DNA from: Pseudomonas lundensis | Lineage (GTDB): Bacteria > Pseudomonadota > Gammaproteobacteria > Pseudomonadales > Pseudomonadaceae | Direction: 5' to 3' | NCBI RefSeq assembly: GCF_001042985.1 | Contig: NZ_JYKY01000006.1 | Coordinates: forward strand, 1-64,000 | Length of the DNA: 64,000 nucleotides | Shown: piece by piece, positions 32,926 through 41,688 of the stretch | How positions within the stretch are numbered: the stretch's first letter is position 1 | Layout of the letters: each line of letters starts with the position of its first letter | The notes under the pieces: generated by a model | Seen by the model: only the letters and a program-made list of their open reading frames with translations | Database searches by the model: none | Told to the model about the DNA's origin: nothing | Position numbers and translations under genes: made by a program

Positions 32926-33723
32926 ATGCCACACACTGACACTGACATTAATGACGCTGAATTAGATGACTGGGACCGTTGGATTTCAAAAACTCCCGAA
33001 ATCCAGCATTTAAGAATTCAAGACCTTATATTGCCAGGCACTCATAACTCCGGCGTTGACCTGCAAGCGTTTTATACCTCCACGTATGGAACCTGCCAGG
33101 ACTATTCTCCCTTCAACCAACTGATTCGAGGCGTTCGCGTTCTGGATTTGCGCGTTGAATTTGACCCGAAGGCAAACACACAGCAAGAACGCTTTCAATT
33201 GGTTCACCACATACGATCCGGAAGAAACATAAAACGGGATATTCTGGATCAAGTGAACCGGTTCCATCAGCGCACGGGCGGTAAAGAACTGGTGATTCTG
33301 GACTTCCACACGTTTGACCACTTCACCCCTGCGGCAGAGGCCGAACTTCAAGCACTGATTAAATCGACACTGGGGGCGCACACACTCATTGCACCCTATT
33401 ACAGCCCCTTCACGCTCAAACAGATTCAGACCATAGGCCCTATGAACACAGTGATTGCCTATAACAGAGGCGCACGTGACCATTTATTTTGGGGCGGGGT
33501 CAACCAGCGTTGGAAGGGAGATTTCTCTCCGTCGACCCGTGAGTTAAAAACATTTATGGACGCGGTGGCCCTGGAAACCAAGCCGCAAGGTCAACTCAGG
33601 TCCATTCAATGCGCAAAATACAACAAACCCATCCCTTCGCCGGACGATTTTTCCGACAAGATCAGCGAATGGTTCGCCTCCAAAGACATCCACAGTTACA
33701 TTCAAAATGTTTTGGATCATTAA
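32926..33723 (+). CDS. Phosphatidylinositol-specific phospholipase C-like protein, N-terminal part
   Basis: The frame encodes the PI-PLC X-box: LPGTHNSGVD with catalytic His40, RGVRVLDLRVEF, and FQLVHHIRSGR with the second catalytic His at 94/95. Such enzymes cleave phosphoinositides or related lipids. There is no signal peptide. The barrel is incomplete at this stop: the typical last strand (INTDW..RSYIV..N..HAN) is found in the next frame from 33707. Dropping one A from CAAAATG at 33703 joins the two frames into one protein of about 640 residues, so this is probably half of a frameshifted gene. Confidence 0.75.
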   Translation: MPHTDTDINDAELDDWDRWISKTPEIQHLRIQDLILPGTHNSGVDLQAFYTSTYGTCQDYSPFNQLIRGVRVLDLRVEFDPKANTQQERFQLVHHIRSGRNIKRDILDQVNRFHQRTGGKELVILDFHTFDHFTPAAEAELQALIKSTLGAHTLIAPYYSPFTLKQIQTIGPMNTVIAYNRGARDHLFWGGVNQRWKGDFSPSTRELKTFMDAVALETKPQGQLRSIQCAKYNKPIPSPDDFSDKISEWFASKDIHSYIQNVLDH

Positions 33724-34840
33724 CACTGACTGGACAACAAGAAGTTATATCGTCGGCAATTGCCGACATGCCAACCGGGTAAAAGTGGCTGCATTACGAA
33801 ACGCACGCGAATTCACACCCGCGAACAGCACCGCTGTAAACGGTATTATCCCGGGGCATTATCGGGCGTTGATATTCACACTGTCCGACGGGTACTGGTG
33901 CCGGGAACTTTTTCTCCCCAGTAACGTGCAGGACAAGGACACACTGCTGATTCGATCAACCGCCACATCAAATACGATCATTAATGCCAGCAACCTGGAT
34001 CTTGACGTCGAGCACTTAACCCTGTGCAAAGGCATTTGCCTGTTATTTATTTACAACGGCGAACGTCGTCACTGGGTATTACATTCAATCCTGGATAAAC
34101 CCGCCGACTCAACAGACGTCTCAATTGCACAGCCCACGCTGACTAACCCGACAGTCACTTACAAACTGTCAGATGGTGCCTGGGTAAAAACCGCTTTCCT
34201 TGCGACCACTGCGCCTGAAGGCGCGATCATTCACGCCACCTCCTATGCGCGACTGAGCGCCGAGATCGCAGATCCCCGAGGTCATCGTTACCCCATTAAG
34301 CGCAACGACTCTCTCGTTTTCACCATGCTCAACAAACAATGGCAACGCTTGGGCAAGCGCTCCGTTGAGTTGATCTCACTTTCACAATCTTCCATGGGCG
34401 ATTCAACATTCTCTGAAGGCCAAATCAGAATTGCCCGACCCGCATTAAGCCCATCCGGGGTGGTTGCGTTAGACCCAACGGTGGGGCCGACTCAATTAAG
34501 CAACCTGCCAAGCGATACGCCCTACACCACATTGAACGTTTGCGTCACCCGTCCCTCAGGCTCGATCTCGACGGTACAACTCAGGGCCTACCGGTCAATC
34601 GGTGCCTGCGGCAAAACACCCATGAATAACTATCGACACTGCGCTGAAGGCGCGAGTCTGTTTTTCGGCGTGGAATATCATCACAGTGACAACCGTTCAC
34701 TGCGAATCGGGGAGTACACCGGTGAATTCACATTACAAGCCCGCGATAACAAGGACCCAAATTGGCGGCTCCTCATCCGCGTCGTATTGCGCATTCACGG
34801 CAGACGGTTGCCAGGGCCTGATCCCATGGCCGTGAAATAA
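33707..34840 (+). CDS. C-terminal part of the phospholipase C-like protein, with novel repeat domain
   Basis: The first 25 residues (FWIINTDWTTRSYIVGNCRHAN) look like the closing strand and helix of the PI-PLC barrel. Two related beta-rich segments follow (residues about 48-125 with IFTLSDGYWCRELFLPSN, and about 140-215 with TYKLSDGAWVKTAFLATT), then a pilin- or adhesin-like domain with Cys pairs to the end. The repeat unit is unfamiliar. ATG 33707 overlaps the previous frame by 17 bases. Either a frameshift split one gene or the second frame is translationally coupled; the barrel content favours the first. Confidence 0.65.
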   Translation: MFWIINTDWTTRSYIVGNCRHANRVKVAALRNAREFTPANSTAVNGIIPGHYRALIFTLSDGYWCRELFLPSNVQDKDTLLIRSTATSNTIINASNLDLDVEHLTLCKGICLLFIYNGERRHWVLHSILDKPADSTDVSIAQPTLTNPTVTYKLSDGAWVKTAFLATTAPEGAIIHATSYARLSAEIADPRGHRYPIKRNDSLVFTMLNKQWQRLGKRSVELISLSQSSMGDSTFSEGQIRIARPALSPSGVVALDPTVGPTQLSNLPSDTPYTTLNVCVTRPSGSISTVQLRAYRSIGACGKTPMNNYRHCAEGASLFFGVEYHHSDNRSLRIGEYTGEFTLQARDNKDPNWRLLIRVVLRIHGRRLPGPDPMAVK

Positions 34841-34870
34841 AAAAAGCCCGCAGTGTGAGCGGGCAAAAAA
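34841..34870 (-). terminator. Terminator of hiuH
   Basis: GCCCGC-AGTGTGA-GCGGGC is followed by TTTTTT on the minus strand. A runs flank it on the plus strand, so it mainly stops hiuH transcription. Confidence 0.8.
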
Positions 34871-34889
34871 CCACATGCGCAGGGTGAAA

Positions 34890-35243
34890 CTAGCTTCCGC
34901 GATACGTGGAATAGCTGTAAGGCGAAATCAATAAAGGCACGTGGTAGTGCGCTTGCTCGGCATTGATGCCGAAGCGCAGTACCACGACATCCAGAAAGGC
35001 CGGTTCGGGCAATTGCACACCGCGGGCACGGTAGTAATCACCCGCACTGAACTGCACCTGATACACCCCGGAGCGGTAATCATCACCCTCCAGCAGCGGC
35101 GCGTCGCAACGACCGTCGCTGTTGGTCAGGGCCGTGGCAACCAGTTCCAACTGTGAACCTTCAACCCGAAACAACTCGACCTTGATCGAGCTGCCAGGGC
35201 AACCGTGTGCGGCATCCAAAACGTGAGTGGTCAAACGTCCCAT
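34890..35243 (-). CDS. hiuH: 5-Hydroxyisourate hydrolase
   Basis: HiuH opens the ring of 5-hydroxyisourate, the product of urate oxidation, to OHCU. The 117-residue transthyretin-like protein has the active residues His7 (LTTHVLDAAHG), Arg in KVELFRVEG, and the hallmark C-terminal YRGS. It is divergent from puuE across 409 bases that hold two copies of the shared palindrome. No signal peptide is present, so it acts in the cytoplasm. Confidence 0.96.
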   Translation of the reverse strand: MGRLTTHVLDAAHGCPGSSIKVELFRVEGSQLELVATALTNSDGRCDAPLLEGDDYRSGVYQVQFSAGDYYRARGVQLPEPAFLDVVVLRFGINAEQAHYHVPLLISPYSYSTYRGS

Positions 35244-35380
35244 TGATTCTGCGCGCCTGCCGAATCGTTGATCGTGCAGGCCTCGCGCCTCCCGGAGTCA
35301 GTTGATAAAAAGGACCGCTGCACCCGTGTGGAGCACGATGGGGCGGCAGCGAAGGCATAATTAAGACATTTATCAAAAAA

Positions 35381-35392
35381 ATTGTACACAAT
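35381..35392. promoter_or_regulatory. Variant operator ATTGTACACAAT on the hiuH side
   Basis: It differs from ATTGTATACAAT by one base and lies 138 bases before the hiuH start. Probably the weaker half of the divergent control pair. Confidence 0.5.
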
Positions 35393-35575
35393 TAAAATCA
35401 CACATTTACGCAGGCCCCGATTCACGTGGCCTCACAGCTATTTCCTGTCAACGACGCCGCTCTTCACGACTTTGTATTCACGCCATGACCGATCAGGCAG
35501 GTTTCTTGCTTGTACACTTCGAGCACAATTCATGTTAAAAAAGCAAAAAATCAGGCTTACAAAGTGTTTATTAAG

Positions 35576-35585
35576 TTGTATACAA
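35576..35585. promoter_or_regulatory. Operator TTGTATACAA on the puuE side
   Basis: The palindrome includes TACAAT, which could itself be the -10 box with TTACAA (35557) as -35 at 18-base spacing. A protein bound here would sit on the promoter of puuE-uraD-alc-allA-puuD. Confidence 0.65.
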
Positions 35586-35633
35586 TCAGGCCATCGCAGT
35601 GAAGCCAGATCTGGCCGATCGACTGTCAACACG

Positions 35634-35641
35634 AATAATAA
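35634..35641 (+). promoter_or_regulatory. Hfq/Crc-type CA motif at the puuE start
   Basis: AATAATAA fits AAYAAYAA exactly and abuts AGGAAG, the ribosome binding site of the GTG start at 35653. Binding by Hfq/Crc would block initiation. Confidence 0.55.
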
Positions 35642-35652
35642 GGAAGACTGTA

Positions 35653-36582
35653 GTGAGCGCTGATTACCCACGCGACCTGATCGGTTACGGTCCCAACCCT
35701 CCTCACCCGCACTGGCCGAATAACGCCCGTATCGCCCTGTCGTTCGTCCTCAATTACGAAGAAGGCGGCGAGCGCAACATTCTGCACGGTGACAAAGAAT
35801 CTGAAGCCTTCCTCTCGGAGATGGTCTCGGCGCAACCGCTGCAAGGCGAGCGCAACATGAGCATGGAATCGCTTTACGAGTACGGCAGCCGCGTCGGCGT
35901 GTGGCGGATTCTCAAGCTGTTCAAGGAATTCGACCTGCCGTTGACGGTATTTGCCGTGGCCATGGCAGCCCAACGTCACCCGCAGGTGATCAAGGCCATG
36001 GTTGCGGCCGGCCACGAGATTTGCAGCCACGGCTACCGCTGGATCGACTACCAGTACATGGATGAGGCCCAGGAGCGTGAACACATGCTCGAAGCCATCC
36101 GCATCCTGACTGAAATCAGCGGCGAACGTCCGCTGGGCTGGTACACCGGTCGCACCGGCCCCAATACCCGGCGCCTGGTGATGGAAGAAGGCGGATTCCT
36201 GTACGACTGCGACACCTATGACGATGACCTGCCGTACTGGGAACCCAACAACCCGACCGGCAAACCGCACCTGGTGATCCCGTACACGCTGGACACCAAT
36301 GACATGCGCTTCACCCAGGTCCAGGGCTTCAATAACGGCGAGCAATTCTTTCAGTACCTCAAGGACGCCTTCGACGTGCTCTACGCCGAAGGTGCCGAGT
36401 CGCCAAAAATGCTGTCCATCGGGCTGCACTGCCGCCTGATCGGCCGCCCTGCCCGCCTGGCCGCCCTCAAACGCTTCATTGAGTACGTCAAAGGCCATGA
36501 CCACGTGTGGATCACCCGCCGTGTCGACATCGCCCGCCACTGGCAAGCCACTCACCCGTTTACCGCAGAGAATGCCCGATGA
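35653..36582 (+). CDS. puuE: Allantoinase PuuE
   Basis: PuuE hydrolyses allantoin to allantoate; it is the metal-independent, polysaccharide-deacetylase-like allantoinase of Pseudomonas. The 309-residue protein shows PRDLIGYGPNPPHPHWP at the start, VLNYEEGGERNILHGD, EICSHGYRWIDYQ and GWYTGRTGPNTRRL. GTG 35653 follows AGGAAG; an earlier in-frame ATG would start inside the control region. It heads the operon and overlaps uraD by 4 bases. Confidence 0.96.
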   Translation: MSADYPRDLIGYGPNPPHPHWPNNARIALSFVLNYEEGGERNILHGDKESEAFLSEMVSAQPLQGERNMSMESLYEYGSRVGVWRILKLFKEFDLPLTVFAVAMAAQRHPQVIKAMVAAGHEICSHGYRWIDYQYMDEAQEREHMLEAIRILTEISGERPLGWYTGRTGPNTRRLVMEEGGFLYDCDTYDDDLPYWEPNNPTGKPHLVIPYTLDTNDMRFTQVQGFNNGEQFFQYLKDAFDVLYAEGAESPKMLSIGLHCRLIGRPARLAALKRFIEYVKGHDHVWITRRVDIARHWQATHPFTAENAR

Positions 36583-37094
36583 GCACCTTCAAGACCCTCA
36601 CGCCTTCAACCCTGAGCCGCGAAGCATTCGTCGAAGCCTTTGCCGATATTTACGAGCACTCGCCGTGGGTCGCTGAAAAAGCCTACGACCTGGGCCTGGA
36701 TGCCAGCGTCGACCAGATCGAAAACCTGCACCAGCGCATGAGTGACATTTTGTTGAGCGCCGATCACGCCAGCCAGCTGGCACTGATCAACGCTCACCCG
36801 GACCTGGCCGGCAAAGCGGCCGTCCAGGGCCAACTGACCGAAGCCAGCACCCATGAACAGGCTGGCGCCGGTATTCACCAATGCGCGGCCGAAGAGTTCC
36901 AACGCTTCACCGAGCTGAACGAGGCCTACAAGGCCAAGTTCAAGTTTCCCTTCATCATGGCGGTAAAAGGCAGCGACCGGCACCAGATCCTCGCCGCGTT
37001 CGAAACCCGCATCCATAACCCGGCAGACGCCGAGTTCAGATGCGCGTTGGCAGAAATCAACAAAATAGCCCTGTTCCGATTACTCCAGCTCTAA
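36579..37094 (+). CDS. uraD: OHCU decarboxylase
   Basis: UraD decarboxylates 2-oxo-4-hydroxy-4-carboxy-5-ureidoimidazoline to S-allantoin, the step after HiuH. The 171-residue all-helical protein has the catalytic His73 in [11 protein letters not shown], the [22 protein letters not shown] block and late Arg/Asn residues of the family. ATG 36579 overlaps the puuE stop (ATGA). Soluble, cytoplasmic. Confidence 0.95.
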   Translation: MSTFKTLTPSTLSREAFVEAFADIYEHSPWVAEKAYDLGLDASVDQIENLHQRMSDILLSADHASQLALINAHPDLAGKAAVQGQLTEASTHEQAGAGIHQCAAEEFQRFTELNEAYKAKFKFPFIMAVKGSDRHQILAAFETRIHNPADAEFRCALAEINKIALFRLLQL

Positions 37095-37155
37095 GCCGAA
37101 CCGGCACCCGCCGGCCAGGCATCTCCAGCCACTTATTCAAAGGCAGACAAGAAGA

Positions 37156-38151
37156 ATGAAAGCTTACGCCGTACCGTTCGAGAAGTTCGTCAACCTGGCC
37201 GACGCCCGCCTGGGTACCAAAATCATCTCCGTGACCGATGATTGGTTTGCCGACGCCAACCGCATGTTCCAGCCGACCCCGGCCGTATGGAAGGAGGGCG
37301 TTTTCGATGACAACGGCAAGTGGATGGACGGCTGGGAGTCACGCCGCAAGCGCTTTGAAGGCTACGACAGTGCGGTGATCCGCCTGGGCGTTCCGGGCTC
37401 GATCAAAGGCGTTGACATCGACACCTCATTTTTCACCGGCAACTTCCCGCCGTCGGCCTCGCTGGAAGCCTGCTTCCTGGCCGAAGGCGAACCGACCGAG
37501 CACACCCAGTGGGTTGAAGTGCTGTCCGCTGTCGAACTGCAAGGCAACAGCCACCACTACCACGAAATCAGCAACGATCAGGCCTTCAGCCACCTGCGCT
37601 TCAACATTTACCCGGACGGCGGCGTAGCCCGTCTACGCGTATACGGCGTGCCGTTCCGTGACTGGTCTTCGATCGGCGACAACGAACAGGTTGACCTGGC
37701 GGCCGCCCTCAACGGTGGTCGTGCCCTGGCCTGCTCCGACGAACACTTCGGCCGAATGAGCAACATCCTCAACCCGGGCCGTGGCATCAACATGGGCGAT
37801 GGCTGGGAAACCGCCCGCCGTCGCACACCGGGCAACGACTGGGTCATCGTGGCGCTGGGCCACCCGGGCGAGATCGAAAAAATCATCGTCGACACCCTGC
37901 ACTTCAAAGGCAACTACCCGGACAGCTGCTCGATCCAGGGCGCCTACGTCAAAGGCGGCACCGACAGCCAGATCGAAACCCAGAGCCTGTTCTGGCGTGA
38001 GCTGCTGCCGAGCCAGAAGATGGAAATGCACGCCGAGCACACCTACAGCGAACAACTGAAGGACCTGGGCCCGATCACCCACATTCGCCTCAACCTGTTC
38101 CCGGACGGCGGTGTCAGCCGCCTGCGTGTACTGGGCAAAGTCGCGAAGTAA
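37156..38151 (+). CDS. alc: Allantoicase
   Basis: Allantoicase splits allantoate into ureidoglycolate and urea. The 331-residue protein is made of two homologous jelly-roll domains: the first with [20 protein letters not shown] and the second with [19 protein letters not shown], each followed by a G-N-P-P/D sequence and [21 protein letters not shown] at the N-terminus is conserved. AAGAAG precedes ATG 37156. The gap of 61 bases to uraD has no terminator. Confidence 0.96.
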   Translation: MKAYAVPFEKFVNLADARLGTKIISVTDDWFADANRMFQPTPAVWKEGVFDDNGKWMDGWESRRKRFEGYDSAVIRLGVPGSIKGVDIDTSFFTGNFPPSASLEACFLAEGEPTEHTQWVEVLSAVELQGNSHHYHEISNDQAFSHLRFNIYPDGGVARLRVYGVPFRDWSSIGDNEQVDLAAALNGGRALACSDEHFGRMSNILNPGRGINMGDGWETARRRTPGNDWVIVALGHPGEIEKIIVDTLHFKGNYPDSCSIQGAYVKGGTDSQIETQSLFWRELLPSQKMEMHAEHTYSEQLKDLGPITHIRLNLFPDGGVSRLRVLGKVAK

Positions 38152-38160
38152 GGCTGGACC

Positions 38161-38195
38161 TGTCGTCGCTGCCGCAGCCTGCGGCAGCGACGACA
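38161..38195. repeat. 16-bp perfect hairpin between alc and allA
   Basis: TGTCGTCGCTGCCGCA and its complement enclose the loop GCC. No T run follows. It resembles the REP-like hairpins found elsewhere in the window and may stabilise or divide the polycistronic message. Confidence 0.65.
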
Positions 38196-38235
38196 CCTGC
38201 AACACACCACAGAAACCAGAACAAGAAGACAGACC

Positions 38236-38739
38236 ATGCGCACTTTAACGATTGAACCCTTGAGCAAAGAAGCATTCGCCCCTTTCGGTGACGTGATCGA
38301 AACCGACGGCAGCGATCACTTCATGATCAATAACGGTTCGACCATGCGCTTCCATCGTCTGGCCGAAGTTGAAACAGCCACTCCAGAAGACAAGGCGATC
38401 ATCAGCATTTTCCGCGCCGACGCGCAGGACATGCCGTTCACCGTGCGCATGCTGGAGCGGCATCCGTTGGGCAGCCAGGCTTTTATTCCGCTGCTCGGCC
38501 ACCCCTTTCTGATCGTGGTCGCGCCAGTTGGCGATGAACCTGTATCAGGCTTGGTCCGCGCCTTCGTCACCAACGGCAGGCAGGGCATTAATTACCATCG
38601 CGGCGTCTGGCACCACCCGGTGCTGACGATCGAAAAGCGGGATGACTTCCTGGTGGTTGATCGCAGTGGCACAGGCAATAACTGCGATGAGCATTTCTTT
38701 AAAGAGGATGAGTTGCTGATCCTCGCCCCCCACCAATAA
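38236..38739 (+). CDS. allA: Ureidoglycolate lyase
   Basis: AllA converts ureidoglycolate to glyoxylate and urea. The 167-residue cupin-fold protein has EPLSKEAFAPFGDVIE at the start, FRADAQDMPFTVRMLERHPLGSQAFIPL, and GINYHRGVWHHPVLT with the active-site His residues. ATG 38236 lies after an A/G-rich leader. Its product glyoxylate feeds gcl 11 kb downstream. Confidence 0.95.
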   Translation: MRTLTIEPLSKEAFAPFGDVIETDGSDHFMINNGSTMRFHRLAEVETATPEDKAIISIFRADAQDMPFTVRMLERHPLGSQAFIPLLGHPFLIVVAPVGDEPVSGLVRAFVTNGRQGINYHRGVWHHPVLTIEKRDDFLVVDRSGTGNNCDEHFFKEDELLILAPHQ

Positions 38740-38787
38740 GAGAAGGCCCAAACGCTCAAAAAAGAGCGACGGGTAGAGGTAAAGACT

Positions 38788-40077
38788 GTGGAAGCACATT
38801 TGATGGAATGGCTGAATCTGAGCGTGCGCTGGATTCATATGATCACTGGCGTGGCCTGGATCGGTGCGTCGTTTTACTTTGTCTGGCTGGAAAACAACCT
38901 CAACCGCGTCAACCCCAAGGACGGCCTGTCGGGCGATCTGTGGGCCATCCACGGCGGCGGTATCTATCACCTCGAAAAATACAAACTGGCACCTCCCTCC
39001 ATGCCGGAAAACCTGCACTGGTTTAAATGGGAAGCCTACTTCACCTGGATGTCAGGGATCGCCCTGCTCTGCCTGGTGTTTTACTTCAACCCGGCGTTGT
39101 ACCTGATTGCCCCCGGCAGCACCCTGAGCGGGCCTGAAGCGGTGGCCATTGGTATCGGTTCGTTGATTGCCGGTTGGTTCGTTTACGACTTTCTGTGCGA
39201 CTCCGCCCTCGGCAAACGCCCGGCGTTGCTCGGTTTTATCCTGTTCGTGCTGCTGGTCGCTGCGGCGTTCGGCCTGAGCAAAGTGTTCAGCGGCCGTGGC
39301 GCGTACCTGCATGTGGGCGCCATCATCGGCACCATCATGGTTGGTAACGTGTTCCGCATCATCATGCCCGCCCAACGCGCGCTGGTGGCAGCCATCCAGG
39401 AAGGCCGCACCCCTGACCCGGCGCTCCCGGCCAAAGGCTTGCTGCGTTCACGTCACAACAACTACTTCACCTTGCCGGTGCTGTTCATCATGATCAGCAA
39501 CCACTTCCCGAGCACCTACGGCAGCCAGTACAACTGGTTGATTCTGGCCGGGATCGCCGTATTGGCCGTGCTGGTTCGCCACTACTTCAACACCCGCCAC
39601 GACAGCCACAAATATGCCTGGACCTTACCGGTCGCTGCATTGGGCATGATCTGCCTGGCCTACGTGACAGGCCCGAACACGGCGCCGACCGCACCTGAAA
39701 CCGCCAAAGTCATCAAGTACCAGCCGATTCCGCAAACCGCTGTCAGCGGCGCCAAGCCCGACGCCAACCCGGCGCCAGTGACCGCTCCCGCAGCGGCGGC
39801 AACCCCGGTTGCGACGATTGATTTTGAAAAGGTGCATGCCGTGATTCAAGAACGCTGCACCGTGTGCCACTCCGCCACCCCCACCAGCCCGCTGTTCAGT
39901 GCAGCGCCTGGCGGGGTGATGTTTGACACCGCGCAACAGATCAAGCTGATGGCACCGCGCATTCAGGCACAGGCTGTCGCCAGTCAAATCATGCCGTTGG
40001 GCAACATTACGCAAATGACCCAACAAGAGCGTGAACTCATCGGTTCCTGGATCAACACAGGAGCCCAAACTAACTGA
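38788..40077 (+). CDS. puuD: Membrane-bound urate oxidase PuuD with cytochrome c domain
   Basis: PuuD is the membrane urate hydroxylase that starts uricolysis and passes electrons to a C-terminal cytochrome c. The 429-residue protein has about eight membrane helices (MITGVAWIGASFYFVWLENN, IHGGGIYHLEKY early), then an Ala/Pro-rich linker at 300-345 and the haem site CTVCHS near residue 357, with Met in SQIMPLGN as likely sixth ligand. The ccm genes at the end of the window would mature this haem. GTG 38788 or ATG 38803 can start it. Confidence 0.93.
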   Translation: MEAHLMEWLNLSVRWIHMITGVAWIGASFYFVWLENNLNRVNPKDGLSGDLWAIHGGGIYHLEKYKLAPPSMPENLHWFKWEAYFTWMSGIALLCLVFYFNPALYLIAPGSTLSGPEAVAIGIGSLIAGWFVYDFLCDSALGKRPALLGFILFVLLVAAAFGLSKVFSGRGAYLHVGAIIGTIMVGNVFRIIMPAQRALVAAIQEGRTPDPALPAKGLLRSRHNNYFTLPVLFIMISNHFPSTYGSQYNWLILAGIAVLAVLVRHYFNTRHDSHKYAWTLPVAALGMICLAYVTGPNTAPTAPETAKVIKYQPIPQTAVSGAKPDANPAPVTAPAAAATPVATIDFEKVHAVIQERCTVCHSATPTSPLFSAAPGGVMFDTAQQIKLMAPRIQAQAVASQIMPLGNITQMTQQERELIGSWINTGAQTN

Positions 40078-40088
40078 TTCACACACGT

Positions 40089-40187
40089 TGTGGCCGCTAC
40101 CGAAGACTGCGACCGCCCTTGAAGGGCGCCCGATCCGATGCGTTTTGCAGTCTGTCGGGTCTGTCGCAGTCTTCGGTAGCGGCTACA
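40089..40187. repeat. Long REP-like inverted repeat between puuD and uacT
   Basis: TGTGGCCGCTACCGAAGACT... at 40089-40112 returns as its complement (one mismatch/bulge) at 40164-40187, with inner GC-rich inversions (GGGCGC/GCGCCC-like) between. The 24-bp arms make a strong cruciform. It is typical of intergenic Pseudomonas repeats and probably insulates puuD from the permease. Confidence 0.75.
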
Positions 40188-40207
40188 AAACCACACCACT
40201 AGTTCAC

Positions 40208-40215
40208 AACAATAA
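40208..40215 (+). promoter_or_regulatory. Hfq/Crc-type CA motif before uacT
   Basis: AACAATAA, inside CACAACAATAAAAATG, fits AAYAAYAA and lies 18 bases before ATG 40234, over the leader. Confidence 0.55.
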
Positions 40216-40233
40216 AAATGACCGAGGTGTTGC

Positions 40234-41598
40234 ATGTCCGATCTAACCGAACCGCGCATACCCGCCGTGACCGCCCCGCCGCCCATGCAGCGGCTACCGC
40301 TGTTGCAATTGATTCTGGTGGGTTTGCAGCACGTGTTGCTGATGTACGGTGGCGCCGTTGCCGTGCCCCTGATCATCGGACAAGCCGCTGGCCTGAGTCG
40401 TGAGGAAATTGCTTTTCTGATCAACGCCGACCTGCTGGTGGCGGGGATCGCAACCATTGTGCAATCGCTGGGCATCGGTCCGATGGGCATTCGAATGCCC
40501 GTGATGATGGGCGCCAGCTTCGCCGCTGTGGGCAGCATGGTGGCCATGGCCGGCATGCCCGGCATCGGCATGACCGGCATCTTCGGGGCCACCATTGCGG
40601 CAGGTTTCTTCGGCATGGTCATTGCGCCGTTCATGTCCAAAGTGGTGCGTTTCTTCCCGCCTCTGGTGACCGGCACCGTGATTACGTCCATTGGCCTGTC
40701 GCTGTTCCCGGTCGCCGTGAACTGGGCCGGTGGCGGCAGTGCCGCTGCGCAGTTCGGTTCACCGGTCTTTCTGTGCATCGCCGCGCTGGTGCTGGGCACC
40801 ATCTTGCTGATCAACCGTTTCATGCGCGGGTTCTGGGTCAATATTTCCGTGCTGATCGGCATGGCACTGGGCTACGTCCTGTCCGGGGCCATCGGCATGG
40901 TCGACCTGACCGGCATCGGCAACGCCCCCTGGTTTCAAGTGGTGACGCCGCTGCATTTCGGCATGCCGGAGTTCCATCTGGCGCCGATCCTCTCCATGTG
41001 CCTGGTGGTGGTGATCATTTTCGTCGAGTCCACCGGGATGTTTTTGGCCCTGGGCAAAATCACCGGTCAGGAAGTCACCCCGCGCATGCTGCGCCGCGGC
41101 TTGCTGTGTGACGCCGGCGCCTCGTTTATTGCCGGTTTCTTCAACACCTTCACCCACTCCTCCTTTGCGCAAAACATCGGTCTGGTGCAAATGACCGGCG
41201 TGCGCTGCCGCTCAGTGACCATCATGGCCGGGGCGTTCCTGATCACCCTGAGCCTGCTGCCCAAGGCTGCGTTCCTGGTGGCCTCGATTCCGCCTGCGGT
41301 TCTGGGTGGCGCGGCAATTGCCATGTTCGGCATGGTCGCCGCCACCGGCATCAAGATCCTTCAGGAAGCCGACATCGCTGACCGCCGCAACCAGTTGCTG
41401 GTGGCCGTGAGCATCGGCATGGGCCTGATCCCTGTCGTGCGCCCTGAGTTCTTCGCCCACTTGCCACTGTGGATGGGTCCAATCACCCACAGCGGTATCG
41501 CCATGGCCGCCGTCAGCGCGGTCTGCCTCAATCTGCTGTTCAACGTGCTGGGCGGGGCCGAACGCGCCGCCTTGAGTGGCCACGTGCACCAGCATTGA
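40234..41598 (+). CDS. uacT: NCS2 family urate/xanthine permease (UacT/XanQ type)
   Basis: The 454-residue protein is of the XanQ/UacT (NAT) branch of NCS2, distinct from the AzgA-type permease at 30703. Landmarks are LVGLQHVLLMYGGAVAVPLIIG with the key QH, QSLGIGPMGIRMPVMMG, FVESTGMFLALGKITGQEV and the NAT signature region TFTHSSFAQNIGLVQMTG. Genome context (between puuD and purine porins) makes urate or xanthine the likely cargo. ATG 40234 follows GAGGTG. Confidence 0.88.
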   Translation: MSDLTEPRIPAVTAPPPMQRLPLLQLILVGLQHVLLMYGGAVAVPLIIGQAAGLSREEIAFLINADLLVAGIATIVQSLGIGPMGIRMPVMMGASFAAVGSMVAMAGMPGIGMTGIFGATIAAGFFGMVIAPFMSKVVRFFPPLVTGTVITSIGLSLFPVAVNWAGGGSAAAQFGSPVFLCIAALVLGTILLINRFMRGFWVNISVLIGMALGYVLSGAIGMVDLTGIGNAPWFQVVTPLHFGMPEFHLAPILSMCLVVVIIFVESTGMFLALGKITGQEVTPRMLRRGLLCDAGASFIAGFFNTFTHSSFAQNIGLVQMTGVRCRSVTIMAGAFLITLSLLPKAAFLVASIPPAVLGGAAIAMFGMVAATGIKILQEADIADRRNQLLVAVSIGMGLIPVVRPEFFAHLPLWMGPITHSGIAMAAVSAVCLNLLFNVLGGAERAALSGHVHQH

Positions 41599-41607
41599 TG
41601 GACTCAC

Positions 41608-41649
41608 CCTCACCCTGCACGCCTCCTGCCGGAGACGCTCAGGGTGAGG
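41608..41649. repeat. Inverted repeat CCTCACCCTG/CAGGGTGAGG
   Basis: A perfect 10-bp stem with a 22-base GC-rich loop follows the uacT stop. It could terminate or stabilise the message before the porin genes. Confidence 0.55.
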
Positions 41650-41688
41650 GGCTTCAGCTCTGAAAACATAATAAAAAAGGAGTTACCC

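Larger units (their letters stand above)
35244..35652. other. Divergent control region, hiuH / puuE
   Basis: No gene is seen in these 409 bases. A near-palindrome ATTGTACACAAT (35381-35392) faces hiuH and a perfect TTGTATACAA (35576-35585) faces puuE. An A/T-rich stretch surrounds both. A CA motif overlaps the puuE ribosome binding site. Confidence 0.65.
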
